A stretch of 64,000 nt of DNA from Naumovozyma dairenensis CBS 421. Taxonomy: Eukaryota; Ascomycota; Saccharomycetes; Saccharomycetales; Saccharomycetaceae. Position 1 is the stretch's first letter. The number at the start of each line of letters is the position of its first letter. The notes under the pieces were generated by a model. It was not told the origin of the DNA. It did not search any database and worked only from the letters and a program-made list of their open reading frames with translations. A program made the translations under genes and the position numbers. Below, piece by piece: positions 1 through 10,275 of the stretch. The stretch covers positions 558,001-622,000 of the forward strand of contig NC_016479.1 of NCBI RefSeq assembly GCF_000227115.2. The letters run 5' to 3'.

Positions 1-1662
1 AGTATAGAGAATTTAACCAATAGCAATGGTAATAATAATACTTTATATCTTATCCTAACGGAAATAATTCATAATACAATTCCCTTAGCAGAACAGGCTA
101 AAAGCTGTAACTATAATCCAATTAATATTATTCCCAATATATCTGAATTTCCCAATGCTAACGCCATTCCGGATCAAAAAACTACGAACCATGATTCAAA
201 TTCAATTCCATTTTTCTTGAGAGAAAAAATTCTGATTGATATTCAAAGATCAAGAACTTGCTTGAAAATATCCCAATCTTTGGCAACTAATGATAATAAT
301 ATCAATTCTTCAAACTTTAATTTATTAACTTTGGGAGAATTGGCAATAAAAATTTCAACAACTTTTGTTATCGAAAGATTTTTCGAAGATTTGCCATTAT
401 CATCAACTGAATATATTACTTCAAAAATCGTATCATTAGAAAATTTAAAGGATATATCTAAAATGTTATTTGGTCCCGCAACAAGATATAACCTTAGTCA
501 AATGGAAACGAAAATCTTGTATTTATTGTTAGGTGGTATAGTGAAAGATTTTGGCTTTGACCCCACTCTCTATCCATTGAGTGAAATAATTTATCATATC
601 ATAATGACTAGATATCCATTAGGATCAAATGTTAGTAAAAATACCTCTCCTAATTCTAGTAATGCGACCACTGCCACAACTACAGCTACTTCTAACACTT
701 CGAACGCCGTTGTTCAAACTTTAAATGGATTTCCACCTATGAACGCAAATATGGCCTTGCAATATGTATTGATCCCACCAAATAATACTCAAACGCCTCC
801 ATCGATGAACCATCAACAATTTCAACATAGAAATGTTATTATGTCAAGTTTACCAATGAAACCTCAATTGGCAAATCAAGACGTTAATAAGAAAGTGATT
901 CTTAAATTTAAAAACCAAGAACAAAATTTTGTTTTCCCATTATTATCTAACTCTCCTCCTACAATCATTGAAATATTAGAAAACTCCAAAAATCTATTCA
1001 AGATATCCAACCCAAACCAAACAATTGGAATCTTTTGTAATAACATATTCATCACAGATGATTACAAATTATCGCAACTATTTAATACATTCACACATGA
1101 ACATCTTATCTTAGAACTTCGGGAGTTGAGGACTTTAAATCAAGACGTATCCCACCACAATTCTATTATTTCAAATGATAATATCAAGAAACAACCTACA
1201 ATTTTGCCCACTAAAATTATGTCACCGCCATCAACGCAATTACCCAATATTCAAAGTCCAAGATCTTTGCAAGCGACAATACCAACTGTCCCATCAAATC
1301 ATTTCACGACAAGAACAGATTCGTCAGAGCCTAGAAAGTCAACATCGTTACCACCAATTAAAGGTCAAAAAAATGAGGTCTCTAATATCACTAACAACCA
1401 GAATGTTTCAACTAAACTTCATGGTTTAAAGTTAATGGTGTCAACACCTGCAAAACCAATTGATGATAATGAAGATTTTTCACCAAAGACAAATCCAATT
1501 GCTTTACCATTACTTCAAACTATTAATACCTGTACACATGACGGCAATAACGTTGGTAATAATGAAGAAAAACAGGGAACGCCTTCCATTAATAGTGAGA
1601 CCTCAAAAGATGCCAGCGAACAAAATCCGGCTGTTGCTTCTGTGAGCAAAGTTGAAACATGA
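1..1662 (+). CDS. VHR1: VHR1-like transcription factor, C-terminal part (5' truncated by window)
   Basis: The reading frame is open from the first base of the window to a TGA, so this is the last ~553 codons of a longer gene; there is no credible ATG start inside. The visible part is rich in Asn, Thr, Ser and Pro with two more ordered blocks (about residues 100-205 and 300-375 of the visible part) and no catalytic motif. Identification rests mainly on position: in S. cerevisiae YIL056W (VHR1, activator of biotin-transport genes VHT1 and BIO5) lies directly before, and convergent with, YIL055C, exactly as here. The family's DNA-binding domain is N-terminal and would be outside the window. I see no diagnostic motif of my own, so the name is an inference from synteny; VHR2 is the alternative ohnolog name. 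Confidence 0.65.
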   Translation, partial: SIENLTNSNGNNNTLYLILTEIIHNTIPLAEQAKSCNYNPINIIPNISEFPNANAIPDQKTTNHDSNSIPFFLREKILIDIQRSRTCLKISQSLATNDNNINSSNFNLLTLGELAIKISTTFVIERFFEDLPLSSTEYITSKIVSLENLKDISKMLFGPATRYNLSQMETKILYLLLGGIVKDFGFDPTLYPLSEIIYHIIMTRYPLGSNVSKNTSPNSSNATTATTTATSNTSNAVVQTLNGFPPMNANMALQYVLIPPNNTQTPPSMNHQQFQHRNVIMSSLPMKPQLANQDVNKKVILKFKNQEQNFVFPLLSNSPPTIIEILENSKNLFKISNPNQTIGIFCNNIFITDDYKLSQLFNTFTHEHLILELRELRTLNQDVSHHNSIISNDNIKKQPTILPTKIMSPPSTQLPNIQSPRSLQATIPTVPSNHFTTRTDSSEPRKSTSLPPIKGQKNEVSNITNNQNVSTKLHGLKLMVSTPAKPIDDNEDFSPKTNPIALPLLQTINTCTHDGNNVGNNEEKQGTPSINSETSKDASEQNPAVASVSKVET

Positions 1663-1998
1663 AATAAAAGCAATGACAAACTAATAAGAATGCATCTTCA
1701 AGTAAAGCGATAGAAAAGGATTCTACCCCCCCTTTAAGCTCTACCTGATCTCAATCAACTTGGTTTCCAACCACTATCAAAAATCAAAAATTATACATCC
1801 CTATAGAATACCAAACTTCAACATGAAGAAACCGATAAAAGAAAGAATATAGGAGTATATTATTTTTTGTGTAAATTTATAGAAAGCATATAGACGTTTT
1901 CAATATTCATTAATAATTATCGACAATAATACATAATTTTTTTTTGAACGTCCTTGGCCTAGAATTTACATAACTTACAAAGAAAGTAGAATAAATAG
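1663..1998. other. Convergent intergenic region
   Basis: AT-rich spacer between two genes that run toward each other, so it holds two 3' UTRs and polyadenylation signals only. I see no further gene or repeat. Confidence 0.6.
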
Positions 1999-3924
1999 TT
2001 ATGTAGATTTTGAACTCCCTTCTCCATCCACCTCCTCATCCTCACCCTCATCTTCATCTTCATCTTCCCCTTTGTCTTCCACGTCGTTGGTTTTTTCCTC
2101 TTCCTCTTCTTCAAACGGTGGTAATTCTAACACTTTAAGTTTATAAGATAGAGAATATTCTTGATCTTGTAATAATTGTAAAGATAAATCACAAAATTCC
2201 TTATCATGGAATCCAACAATTGCTCCATAAGTAATCCCAGTAATTAAATATTCTGAATCTTTATCAACGTCATCGTTTTCCATAAATTTCAATTTAAATC
2301 TTTTATGAGTTTTCTCAAAGACACCCACATAAAATTCTCTTGTATTATTTAATGAATCATGAAAATGTGGATAGTAAGTTTTATCTATATTATCTACATT
2401 TTTTCCCGTATCGCGTACAACTCCAGGAATATTTAATTGTTGTTGTTGAAGCTGTTGTTGTTGTAGGAAATGTTTCTTATTTAACTCAAATAATTTGGGG
2501 CATTTTAATTTAATGAAATCTTTTAATATTTTCCATTTCAATCTACAAAATTTGAATAGGATAGATTTATTTTGTAATGTCAAAGTTTCTAAATTATCTA
2601 AATTGCCAATGGCTATATGCTCGTCAACTTTGATCATTGATTCTGGCTCTAGGAAAGGTGGGAAGTTTTCCAGTTTTATTTGAAACATTCCTCTATTTGT
2701 CATTTGTCTTCTAAATGCGTTTTCATTGAAAAGTTCTTTATAAGTACCCATGTTACTAGTATCGATACTATTATTATTTATTAAGTTTGATGACATCAAT
2801 CTATTTAAAGGCCCAGAGCTGTTAGGTTGGTTAAGGGTTTGCGTTGGATATGTTGGTGCTAATTTCTTTGCTGGTGGTTTTTGGAAATATTGTCGTCTAG
2901 TAGTAGGTTCTTTAATATTTTGATATTGATGCTGATATTGGTATCGTATTTGAGGAATATTGGGCCTCCGAATTACAGGAATATTAGCAGTATCATTCCT
3001 TGGAATAAGAGGTTGCTGTTGTTGCTGTTGTTGCTGTTGTTGCTGCTGCTGCTGCTGTGGCTGTTGTTGTTGTTGGGGGTAAAGGCCTCTTGGGCCTGAG
3101 ACTGGTGATGGTTGTGAATAGGCCGGTTGTGATGGAGGTGGTCCAGGTGCCATTGACCTAGAAAAGAAATTTGGCGACATCATTGGATAAATTGGATATG
3201 AAGTAGTTTGGCTTGAAGGAGGATTACTGGGCATCATACGTGGAACAATTGGAGGCGGAACAGTTGATCTTAATAAAGGCGCAGACGAAGGTATATTTGC
3301 AAAATAATCAACAACAGTTCCTTTATTTTCGTTGCTTTTATACTCCTCATTCTCTTCTTCACCATTGTGATTATTTAAAGCTTCGTTACTATTCTGGTGT
3401 GTCGTAAAAGGAACATCAGGTTTCAACATTGGAATCTGATATGCATAAAGATCGTAATAGTCCCACTGGTACGTATTCAACGTTCTAATCAAATTATTCA
3501 AAGTTATTTGATTTAAAGAATCCTTCAAAACAATTAGACAACTTTGGAAAGTAAAATATGGTGGGACAATTGAAGTCATTGGTGGTAAAAGTCTTACTAA
3601 TTGAACATTGGAATGATGAATGATACCACCTATAAGATATTTGACCTGCTGCCAAGTTTTTCCTGGTGGAAGATTGTCAATTCTAAGTAAGAAAACATTT
3701 AATTGGTTTTGTCCTGCCCCATTTCCCTCACTTTCAAAGCTGGAAAGATTATGCGTCATTCGTGTGGACGGCTTTGAAGAAGATGATTCAACTTTTCGGT
3801 TTTGTTCCTTTTGAATTCCACTTAAAGTATCTTTTTCCACCTGAGAAGCTGTGTTTCTTTGTAAGGATAACTTATTGATCCCTACTTCAATATCAACCAA
3901 TCTTTTAGAACTATCTTCGTTCAT
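1999..3924 (-). CDS. YIL055C-like Gln-rich RNA-binding-type protein
   Basis: 641-residue protein. Residues ~76-170 look like an RRM-type fold (a strand reading NVFLLRIDNLPPGKTW, then helix and strands), and a second short similar block starts near residue 410 (FQIKLENFPPF). Between them is a Pro/Gln-rich linker with a long poly-Gln run around residues 285-305, encoded by CAG/CAA codons; the C-terminus is an acidic Glu/Asp tail. Length and position match S. cerevisiae YIL055C (627 residues), a protein of unknown function that lies next to VHR1 as here. The RRM assignment is my reading of the pattern, not a search result. Function is not known. Confidence 0.75.
   Translation of the reverse strand: MNEDSSKRLVDIEVGINKLSLQRNTASQVEKDTLSGIQKEQNRKVESSSSKPSTRMTHNLSSFESEGNGAGQNQLNVFLLRIDNLPPGKTWQQVKYLIGGIIHHSNVQLVRLLPPMTSIVPPYFTFQSCLIVLKDSLNQITLNNLIRTLNTYQWDYYDLYAYQIPMLKPDVPFTTHQNSNEALNNHNGEEENEEYKSNENKGTVVDYFANIPSSAPLLRSTVPPPIVPRMMPSNPPSSQTTSYPIYPMMSPNFFSRSMAPGPPPSQPAYSQPSPVSGPRGLYPQQQQQPQQQQQQQQQQQQQQQPLIPRNDTANIPVIRRPNIPQIRYQYQHQYQNIKEPTTRRQYFQKPPAKKLAPTYPTQTLNQPNSSGPLNRLMSSNLINNNSIDTSNMGTYKELFNENAFRRQMTNRGMFQIKLENFPPFLEPESMIKVDEHIAIGNLDNLETLTLQNKSILFKFCRLKWKILKDFIKLKCPKLFELNKKHFLQQQQLQQQQLNIPGVVRDTGKNVDNIDKTYYPHFHDSLNNTREFYVGVFEKTHKRFKLKFMENDDVDKDSEYLITGITYGAIVGFHDKEFCDLSLQLLQDQEYSLSYKLKVLELPPFEEEEEEKTNDVEDKGEDEDEDEGEDEEVDGEGSSKST
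3013..3078 (-). repeat. CAG/CAA trinucleotide tract (poly-Gln)
   Basis: Near-continuous GTT/GCT triplets on the plus strand, read as poly-Gln in the YIL055C-like gene. The mix of CAG and CAA codons would slow slippage. Confidence 0.9.
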
Positions 3925-4482
3925 TTTGTAGAAAGAAAAAAACCTTTCTTCTCTATGCTATTTCTGACCACAATAAAACACTTATTTTGCAGTAACCTTA
4001 ACAGTTTTAGATATGAGATTTATGTCTAAAATATTTCTCACAATAAAAAGGTGAAATATTTTTTGTTCCCTTCAAGAAAAGAGGATGTGTCCTTATAGTG
4101 ACAACTATGAAAAGAACAAAAATGTGTAAACTTAAAAGTTCATTTAAGAAGATTATTTATTACCTTAAAATTAAACTTGGAAAGTCCGTGGTGAGGTTCC
4201 GGGTAACAGGCTTCTGTCATTTAATTAGGGGAAAACGTCACAAATTCCGAATTTCCGTATTATGTAAAGGTATTGGGGCGCACAAAATATACCAGGCCCA
4301 CCTTGACCAATAAGTACGTTTGTAAGTACATATATATAACCACTGAGATATACCATTGATTAAAGTCATTAATGGGGCATTAGATTGTCATATATAAAGT
4401 ATATATAGCTAAAACACCGCACCTACATAATATATATAGTCGTGGTTAGAGTTAGTTCAGATGGTACTAAGCTTACTACTCC
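3925..4482. other. Promoter of the YIL055C-like gene and 3' region of PDC
   Basis: Contains a Reb1-type site (CGGGTAA, 4200-4206), in line with a nucleosome-free promoter. Short open frames here have no features of real proteins. Confidence 0.5.
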
Positions 4483-6174
4483 TTAATGCTTAGAGTTAAT
4501 CTGGGCTGTTAATTCTCCCTGTTTGATCAAAGACTCAGGAGCATCCATAACTGGTAACATAACTTCAATCATTCTAATTTTCGAGTTTTCATTGAATTTC
4601 TTGTCCCCAGTCATTTCGTTCCACGCACCTGTGGTAGAGACTCTATAATTTTCATAATCTTTGGCACCGAACGTTTCTAACAATTTCAAATGTTCCCAAT
4701 GTTGAATTTCGTTATACGCAGCAGTTGGACCATGAATCAATTTCTCAATAGTATAACCCTTATTATTTAGAACAAACAAATATGGTTTCAAATTCCATCT
4801 AATCATGGTAGAAATCTCTTGGACTGTCAATTGCAATGAACCATCACCAGTGAAAAGAATAACTCTCCTCTTAGGATCCAACTCTTCAGCTGCCATTGTA
4901 GCACCGAGAGTACAACCGGTAGCAAATCCAATAGATCCCCATAACACTTGAGAAATACAAGTCACATTCTTTGGAAATGTAGTTTCATTAATACCAAACC
5001 CGGAAGTACCTGTCTCAACAATGACGATATCACCTTCTTTTAAAAACTTGGATAATTGATTCCACAACCATGCTTGTTTCAACGAAGTGGAAGGTCCTAT
5101 TGGCGCATTGTCTGGTACTCTGGTTGGGACAGGTCTTGGCTTATAACTTTGAACATAATTTGGAATAATATAGTTCAATTTATCTAGAAGAAATTTCATT
5201 TGAACACCAGGGAAGGTAGCTTTCTTGATCCGAACGTAATCAGAGTGAAATTCAACAACGCTCTTCGTATCATATGAATAAGAGAACGAACCAGTATTGA
5301 AATCTGACAATAAGGCACCAATTGACAAGATTAAATCAGCAGATTCCACCGCCTCTTTGACCTCAGGTCTTGATAAAGTACCGACATAGACACCACCATA
5401 CCTTGGATGTTGTTCATTAATAGCACCTTTGCCCATTGGAGTGACAAAGGTTGGGAATTGTGTCAATTCAATTAATTTGTTAGTCTCAGCTTTGACATCA
5501 TGTCTTGAAGCGCATGCATCTACCACTATAATTGGATTTTTGGATTTTTTAACTAACTCTAGTACCATCCCTAAGGCTTCCTTTTCAGCTTCTGGTTCAT
5601 TTTCATGCAAAGATAAATCGATTGGAGTGTTTAATAAGTTGGCAGGAACTTTCAAATCAAAGAAATTAGCTGGAATACCTAAATAAACTGGCCTTTGGGC
5701 AATATAAGTAGTCCTGATACATCTATCAATTTCGGCGGGAGCAGCAGTAATATCGGTAAGCATAGCAGTAGTCTCAGAAATATTGGAAGACATTCTATGG
5801 AAGACAGTAAAGTCACCATTACCAAGAGTATGGTGTAATAGCAAACCCTTGGCTTGAGAAGTGGTTGATGGAGTGCCAACAACGTGTAGGACACCAACAT
5901 GTTCAGCATAAGAACCGGCAATACCATTCAATGCTGATAATTCACCGACACCAAAGGTTGTTATCAAACATGACATACCTTTAATACGAGCATATCCATC
6001 GGCAGCATAAGCGGCATTCAATTCGTTTGCATTACCTGCCCATCTCATGCCTGCGACTTCATAGACTTTATCTAATAGTGTTAAATTGAAATCACCTGGT
6101 AGACCAAAAATGGTATCGACGCTAACTTGGTGTAATCTTTCGAATAGGTAACGACCTAAAGTAATTTCAGACAT
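4483..6174 (-). CDS. PDC1: Pyruvate decarboxylase
   Basis: Thiamine-diphosphate enzyme converting pyruvate to acetaldehyde and CO2, the committed step of ethanol fermentation; cytosolic homotetramer. 563 residues, the same length as S. cerevisiae Pdc1. Visible catalytic residues sit at the standard numbers: Asp28, Glu51, His114-His115, and the regulatory Cys221 (in VVDACASRHD). The cofactor motif GDGS...NNKGYTIE is present near residues 443-477. Strong conservation shows a functional enzyme; which S. cerevisiae paralogue (PDC1, PDC5 or PDC6) it corresponds to cannot be told, and its location between a YIL055C-like gene and THO1 is not that of any S. cerevisiae PDC. A TATA box lies ~135 bases upstream of the ATG. 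Confidence 0.97.
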   Translation of the reverse strand: MSEITLGRYLFERLHQVSVDTIFGLPGDFNLTLLDKVYEVAGMRWAGNANELNAAYAADGYARIKGMSCLITTFGVGELSALNGIAGSYAEHVGVLHVVGTPSTTSQAKGLLLHHTLGNGDFTVFHRMSSNISETTAMLTDITAAPAEIDRCIRTTYIAQRPVYLGIPANFFDLKVPANLLNTPIDLSLHENEPEAEKEALGMVLELVKKSKNPIIVVDACASRHDVKAETNKLIELTQFPTFVTPMGKGAINEQHPRYGGVYVGTLSRPEVKEAVESADLILSIGALLSDFNTGSFSYSYDTKSVVEFHSDYVRIKKATFPGVQMKFLLDKLNYIIPNYVQSYKPRPVPTRVPDNAPIGPSTSLKQAWLWNQLSKFLKEGDIVIVETGTSGFGINETTFPKNVTCISQVLWGSIGFATGCTLGATMAAEELDPKRRVILFTGDGSLQLTVQEISTMIRWNLKPYLFVLNNKGYTIEKLIHGPTAAYNEIQHWEHLKLLETFGAKDYENYRVSTTGAWNEMTGDKKFNENSKIRMIEVMLPVMDAPESLIKQGELTAQINSKH

Positions 6175-7442
6175 TTCGATTTTTTGTTTTGTTTTTTATT
6201 TGAGTTTTTTTTGATTGTATTTGTTTTTGTATGGTTCTTTTTCTTATGAAAAGCATGAGAAATAGAATGTTAATTAAGTAAAGTCAATTGCTAATCAATT
6301 GTGTCTCTTTATATATGTCATATTTTCAATAGTTGCACTTTCCATAATCATTCATTTCATAAGATCACTATTACCACTTCACAATATGCAACTCTTTCAC
6401 CTTTTACAGGAATTACTTATTATAGGGAATTGACGTATTAAATTATGCATTCTGTCTTTCGGTGATTAATTGCATTCAAGGAGAAAACATATTTGTGTGG
6501 ACTACTTTGTTCGCAGAATCTAGGTTCTTCATATTATCATAACCTTAGAGATAGTGAACGTCGAAACATGCATTCATTGTTGATGATAGTCGTCAAAACC
6601 ATATACGTATTCTACGTATCGAAGTAACTTCCGTCTTTTGGAGCTATTATAGGTTTTTTTTGGGATATTCGAAAATATGTGATAGTCAACGAGGGCGAAA
6701 GTGATCCGCCCGGAGTTTCTTACCCGAGTGAGTGAGGGAGACAGGGTGCATAGAACTTTTGAATAATTTATGCGTTTTTGAGGCCTCGAGGAATGAATAG
6801 GTCGACGAATGCAAACATACCATCGATATACCACACTAATAATGTCAAATCTTGCATTCCAATATTACAGAATTATGAATTTTACAAGGAAGGGATGGAA
6901 AACTTTCACACATTCCAGTATACTATTTCAAGCACTTAGCGTTACGTTCATTAAGGATATAACTAATACATAATCTAAGTATGTAGGGTTTTTCTCTTGA
7001 AAAATAGAAGTTCATGAAAAATAAGACATTTATTTTCTTGCTTTATTGTTTGCAGCAAAACAGCTTTCTGGTTAAAAATGTTCAGCTAAAACAGTCGCAG
7101 ATGGAAGCACTTACGGGAGGTATATTAAAAAGTATACAATAAGTAACGGGCTGTTCAATGATCCTGTTGTCTACTATGAAACCTTTAACAAAAGAGCAAA
7201 GCGCGCAAGTAGTTGAACGTCATAGTAACTCTTCGATACTAAAAAGAATCATTTCCAACATATAATCTTCATTAATATATAAGTTTTCGTTTCTGTTTTT
7301 CTACATTAAAGTTGAGATAATACAAATACTTTACAAAGTTTCTTTTTCCATTCTGAAAAACACCTGGAAGAAATAAAGGGGAAGGAGGAAATCGTATGCA
7401 GTAAATAAAAAAAGAAGGTCATAAAGGGTTCACAATCAGCCA
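6175..7442. other. PDC promoter region and THO1 3' region
   Basis: Long upstream region typical of a highly expressed glycolytic gene. It includes a Reb1-type TTACCCG at 6720-6726 inside a GC-richer block (~6660-6840). The short open frame across that block has no recognisable protein character. Confidence 0.5.
6308..6315 (-). promoter_or_regulatory. TATA box of PDC
   Basis: TATATAAA on the minus strand, ~135 bases before the PDC ATG, at the usual distance for a strongly expressed yeast gene. Confidence 0.6.
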
Positions 7443-8267
7443 TTATCTCCTTCTATTATTTCTACCACCTCTGTTTTTGTTTTTGTTTCCTTCACCTTTT
7501 TGAACACTTTTGCTTTTACTCTTACCCCTACCTTTCATATTCTTACTGTTGTTATTATTATTGTTTTTCTTCTTGGTAGCTAATCCCAACTCTTCAGCTA
7601 ATGCAGTGTTCATATCCAACCCGAATTTTTCAATACGAGCAATCATTTTCTCAAATGAATCTATTTCATTTTGATCACTACCGAATTTCTTGGCACGATG
7701 TAACTTCTTATTCAACAAATCAAGAGCCATTTTCTTTATTTCTTCTTGGGTCAACGCAGGTTTTGTTCCTTCCTTTTTTGATGCTTCCTCAACCCCTACC
7801 GTAGTGGTACTTGTAGTAGTTGTAGTAGTGACGGCAGCAGCGACGGCGGTGGCCTCAGTTCCTATAACTGTATTCTCACTTGTAGGTAGTTCTGTTGATG
7901 ATACAAGTACTTCTTTAGCTTGTTTAGTTTCCGTGGTATCTGCAGCCACAACTGTAGTAGTGTTAGTAGTATGGGTTGCATCTGTGGAGGCTAGTTCAGC
8001 TGCTTCAACAGTTGTTGCTGAGGGGTCAATTTCCGTGCTGGTCGTGGTAGTGACTGGCAGATCATCAATAGGGGTATTTTTAGTTGCAGATTCTTTAGCT
8101 TCCTCTGTTGTCACGGGTGTTGTTGCGGTTGCCTCATTATTGCTGTTTTCAGAATCATATTTGGTTATCCTATCAACCAAGTCTTTCTTTAATCCTTCGA
8201 CGGACAACCCTTTTTCAGTCAATAGAGTCTTTAATTGCGGCACTGTTAATCTCGTGTAATCGGTCAT
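7443..8267 (-). CDS. THO1: THO1-like SAP-domain mRNP protein
   Basis: Nuclear RNA-binding protein linked to mRNP assembly and able to suppress THO-complex defects in yeast. Residues 4-38 form a SAP motif (LTVPQLKTLLTEKGLSVEGL). The middle is a Thr/Ala/Val-rich low-complexity linker. About residues 172-232 match the conserved Tho1/MOS11 C-terminal helical block (EEIKKMALDLLNKK...RIEKFGLD). The tail is Lys/Arg/Gly-rich, suited to RNA binding. It is 274 residues against 218 in S. cerevisiae, the extra length being linker. It is divergent from the GPP gene, matching the YER063W-YER062C pair. Confidence 0.9.
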   Translation of the reverse strand: MTDYTRLTVPQLKTLLTEKGLSVEGLKKDLVDRITKYDSENSNNEATATTPVTTEEAKESATKNTPIDDLPVTTTTSTEIDPSATTVEAAELASTDATHTTNTTTVVAADTTETKQAKEVLVSSTELPTSENTVIGTEATAVAAAVTTTTTTSTTTVGVEEASKKEGTKPALTQEEIKKMALDLLNKKLHRAKKFGSDQNEIDSFEKMIARIEKFGLDMNTALAEELGLATKKKNNNNNNSKNMKGRGKSKSKSVQKGEGNKNKNRGGRNNRRR

Positions 8268-9173
8268 TATGTCTTTATATTGTAGTGTTAATCTTGATGT
8301 AACTTTTTAGAGGTTACTTTTTATCAGTTGTGGTGAGAAGAAATATGAATTAGCAAAGTGTGACTGAAAAATGAGACTCTTTTTATCTACTGCTTTCTGT
8401 GCTTCTTTTCTGGGGGAAACGGCTGCGGTTTGAATTCAATTGTCGGCTAGTACTTTTATAGGTGAAGAAGTTTAATTGGCAATCATAATATATACAAGAG
8501 GAGAGGTTTGCTCCTAAAAACGATTATGGTTTACTCAAGATCCCAAAACAAGTTTAACTTTAACGTTACGGTTTGCTGGCCAAGTTGACAAATTATCGAA
8601 CTGACGCGAACAATCAATATGTTGGGTAACAATGTCACGTCAACAACAAACGCTATCCAGAACTGAGCACGTGACTGTATCCGGGTAATATGTTTCTATT
8701 AGTCACAAAAATTTTATAGGGAAAAGGGAAAAAGGTAAAAAATGGAGAAAAGAACTGTCACAAAAAAGTGTGACACAATTCATGGGAAGTCTACCCAAAA
8801 GTTGTTTATTAGTCAACATGCATGTAACTTCAAAGTTGGACAGGCGAATCTTTGGGTGGTAATAGCCAAGTGATTTCCTCACTCATTATGGACTGTAAGG
8901 GTTATATAAAAGAAATAACTGCTTACCCTTTGTGTTGTTACTTACTTTCCAGGATGGTTAGAAGTAAGGTTCTGTCGTGTTCGTGTTGTGTCAAGCATCC
9001 TTATACTCCCCTAATACGTAATATTCTTGTATCTATATATAACACGACAAAGCAATCATTTCTTACCGACTTGTAGTTCTTATTAATTTTCAATTGTTTT
9101 CAAGTTATGTCATTGATTCTGAGACATATCATTAAGAAATAGAGATACTCCAAAATCTCAACACTATTAAAGA
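8268..9173. promoter_or_regulatory. Divergent promoter THO1 / GPP
   Basis: Shared 0.9-kb upstream region. It holds a Cbf1-type CACGTGAC (8669-8676) followed closely by a Reb1-type CGGGTAA (8682-8688), a stress-element CCCCT (9008-9012) and a TATATATAA (9034-9042) ~130 bases before the GPP ATG. A stress element fits the osmotic induction known for this phosphatase family; motif functions are inferred. Confidence 0.55.
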
Positions 9174-9920
9174 ATGTCTAAAGAACCAATCTCATTAAGA
9201 GTAAACGCTGCATTATTTGACGTAGACGGTACAATTATCATATCACAGCCAGCATTAGCTGCCTTCTGGAAAGATTTCGCAGAAGACAAACCTTATTTCA
9301 ACGCAGAACATGTCATCCACGTATCTCACGGTTGGAGAACTTTCGATGCCATTGCCAAATTCGCTCCAGATTTCGCCGATAGGGACTATGTAACTAAATT
9401 AGAGGGTGAAATTCCAATTAAATTTGGGGAACATTCTATTCAAGTTCCAGGGGCAGTTGACTTATGTAATGATTTGAATAAATTGCCCAAAGAGAAATGG
9501 GCCGTTGCTACTTCAGGTACGTTTGAAATGGCTTCCAAATGGTTTGAATTGTTGGGCATTAAAAGACCTACTTATTTCATTACTGCTAATGATGTCAAGA
9601 AGGGGAAACCAAACCCTGATCCTTATTTAATGGGGAGGAATGGGTTAGGTTATCCCATTAATGAGAAGGATCCATCAAGATCAAAAGTTATTGTTTTTGA
9701 AGATGCTCCTGCAGGTATCGCGGCTGGGAAGGCTGCTGGTTGTAAGATAGTTGGTGTTGCAACTACTTTTTCTTTGGATTATTTGCAAGAAAGAGGATGT
9801 GATATAATTGTTAAAAACCATGAATCAATAGAATTGGGAGTATATGATGAGGAGAAAGATGAAATAGAATTTATCTTCCATGATTACTTGTTCGCGAAGG
9901 ATGATTTATTAGAGTGGTGA
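9174..9920 (+). CDS. GPP1: Glycerol-3-phosphate phosphatase (HAD family)
   Basis: Dephosphorylates glycerol-3-phosphate to glycerol, the last step of glycerol synthesis used for osmotic stress and NADH balance; cytosolic. 248 residues against ~250 in S. cerevisiae Gpp1/Gpp2. HAD motif I is FDVDGT with nucleophile Asp16 and acid Asp18; motif II is in VATSGT; motif III/IV is VFEDAPAGIAAGK. The sequence is very close to Rhr2/Gpp1 throughout. Its position between THO1 and RPL34 fits both RHR2 (YIL053W) and HOR2 (YER062C), so the paralogue name is arbitrary. An assembly gap begins 21 bases after the stop codon. Confidence 0.95.
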   Translation: MSKEPISLRVNAALFDVDGTIIISQPALAAFWKDFAEDKPYFNAEHVIHVSHGWRTFDAIAKFAPDFADRDYVTKLEGEIPIKFGEHSIQVPGAVDLCNDLNKLPKEKWAVATSGTFEMASKWFELLGIKRPTYFITANDVKKGKPNPDPYLMGRNGLGYPINEKDPSRSKVIVFEDAPAGIAAGKAAGCKIVGVATTFSLDYLQERGCDIIVKNHESIELGVYDEEKDEIEFIFHDYLFAKDDLLEW

Positions 9921-9940
9921 GTTGAATAGTTGCATTCATT

Positions 9941-9960
9941 NNNNNNNNNNNNNNNNNNNN
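9941..9960. other. Assembly gap (20 N)
   Basis: Run of N in the 3' region between convergent GPP and RPL34; true length unknown. The rest of this spacer is AT-rich with no visible gene. Confidence 0.99.
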
Positions 9961-10275
9961 ATTTTTTTTTCTTTTCTTTCTTCTTTATTGTTCTTATTAA
10001 TATTTTTCTACGTACACTCTGTATTAATCTATCACTAATTTTATAGCTTGATTTAGATTAGGCATTATTATAATTTTTCATTTTCAATGAAGGAGCAAAT
10101 TTCTTCAATAGTCACTCTGCAGATGAATAATGAATGAAGTACCTTTGTCTCTATTTAATTACAAAAAGATATTTTTTTTTTAAAAAGTGTCGTATCATAG
10201 AGTAAAAACTTGGCGATGACATGAGATGAGATGAAATGAAGGAATATTTTTTATATTATAATAAACGTCTAATTA

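Noticed and set aside
6574..6834. 86-codon minus-strand frame in the PDC upstream region
   Set aside because: Contains a Reb1-type site and has random-looking composition; more likely promoter.
7690..8259. 189-codon plus-strand frame, Val/Ala/Ser-rich
   Set aside because: Exactly antisense to the repetitive Thr/Ala linker of THO1; its composition is the mirror of that low-complexity sequence.
8660..8700. CACGTGAC followed by a Reb1-type site considered as a centromere CDEI
   Set aside because: No ~80-bp AT-only CDEII nor CDEIII motif beside it; it is an ordinary divergent promoter.
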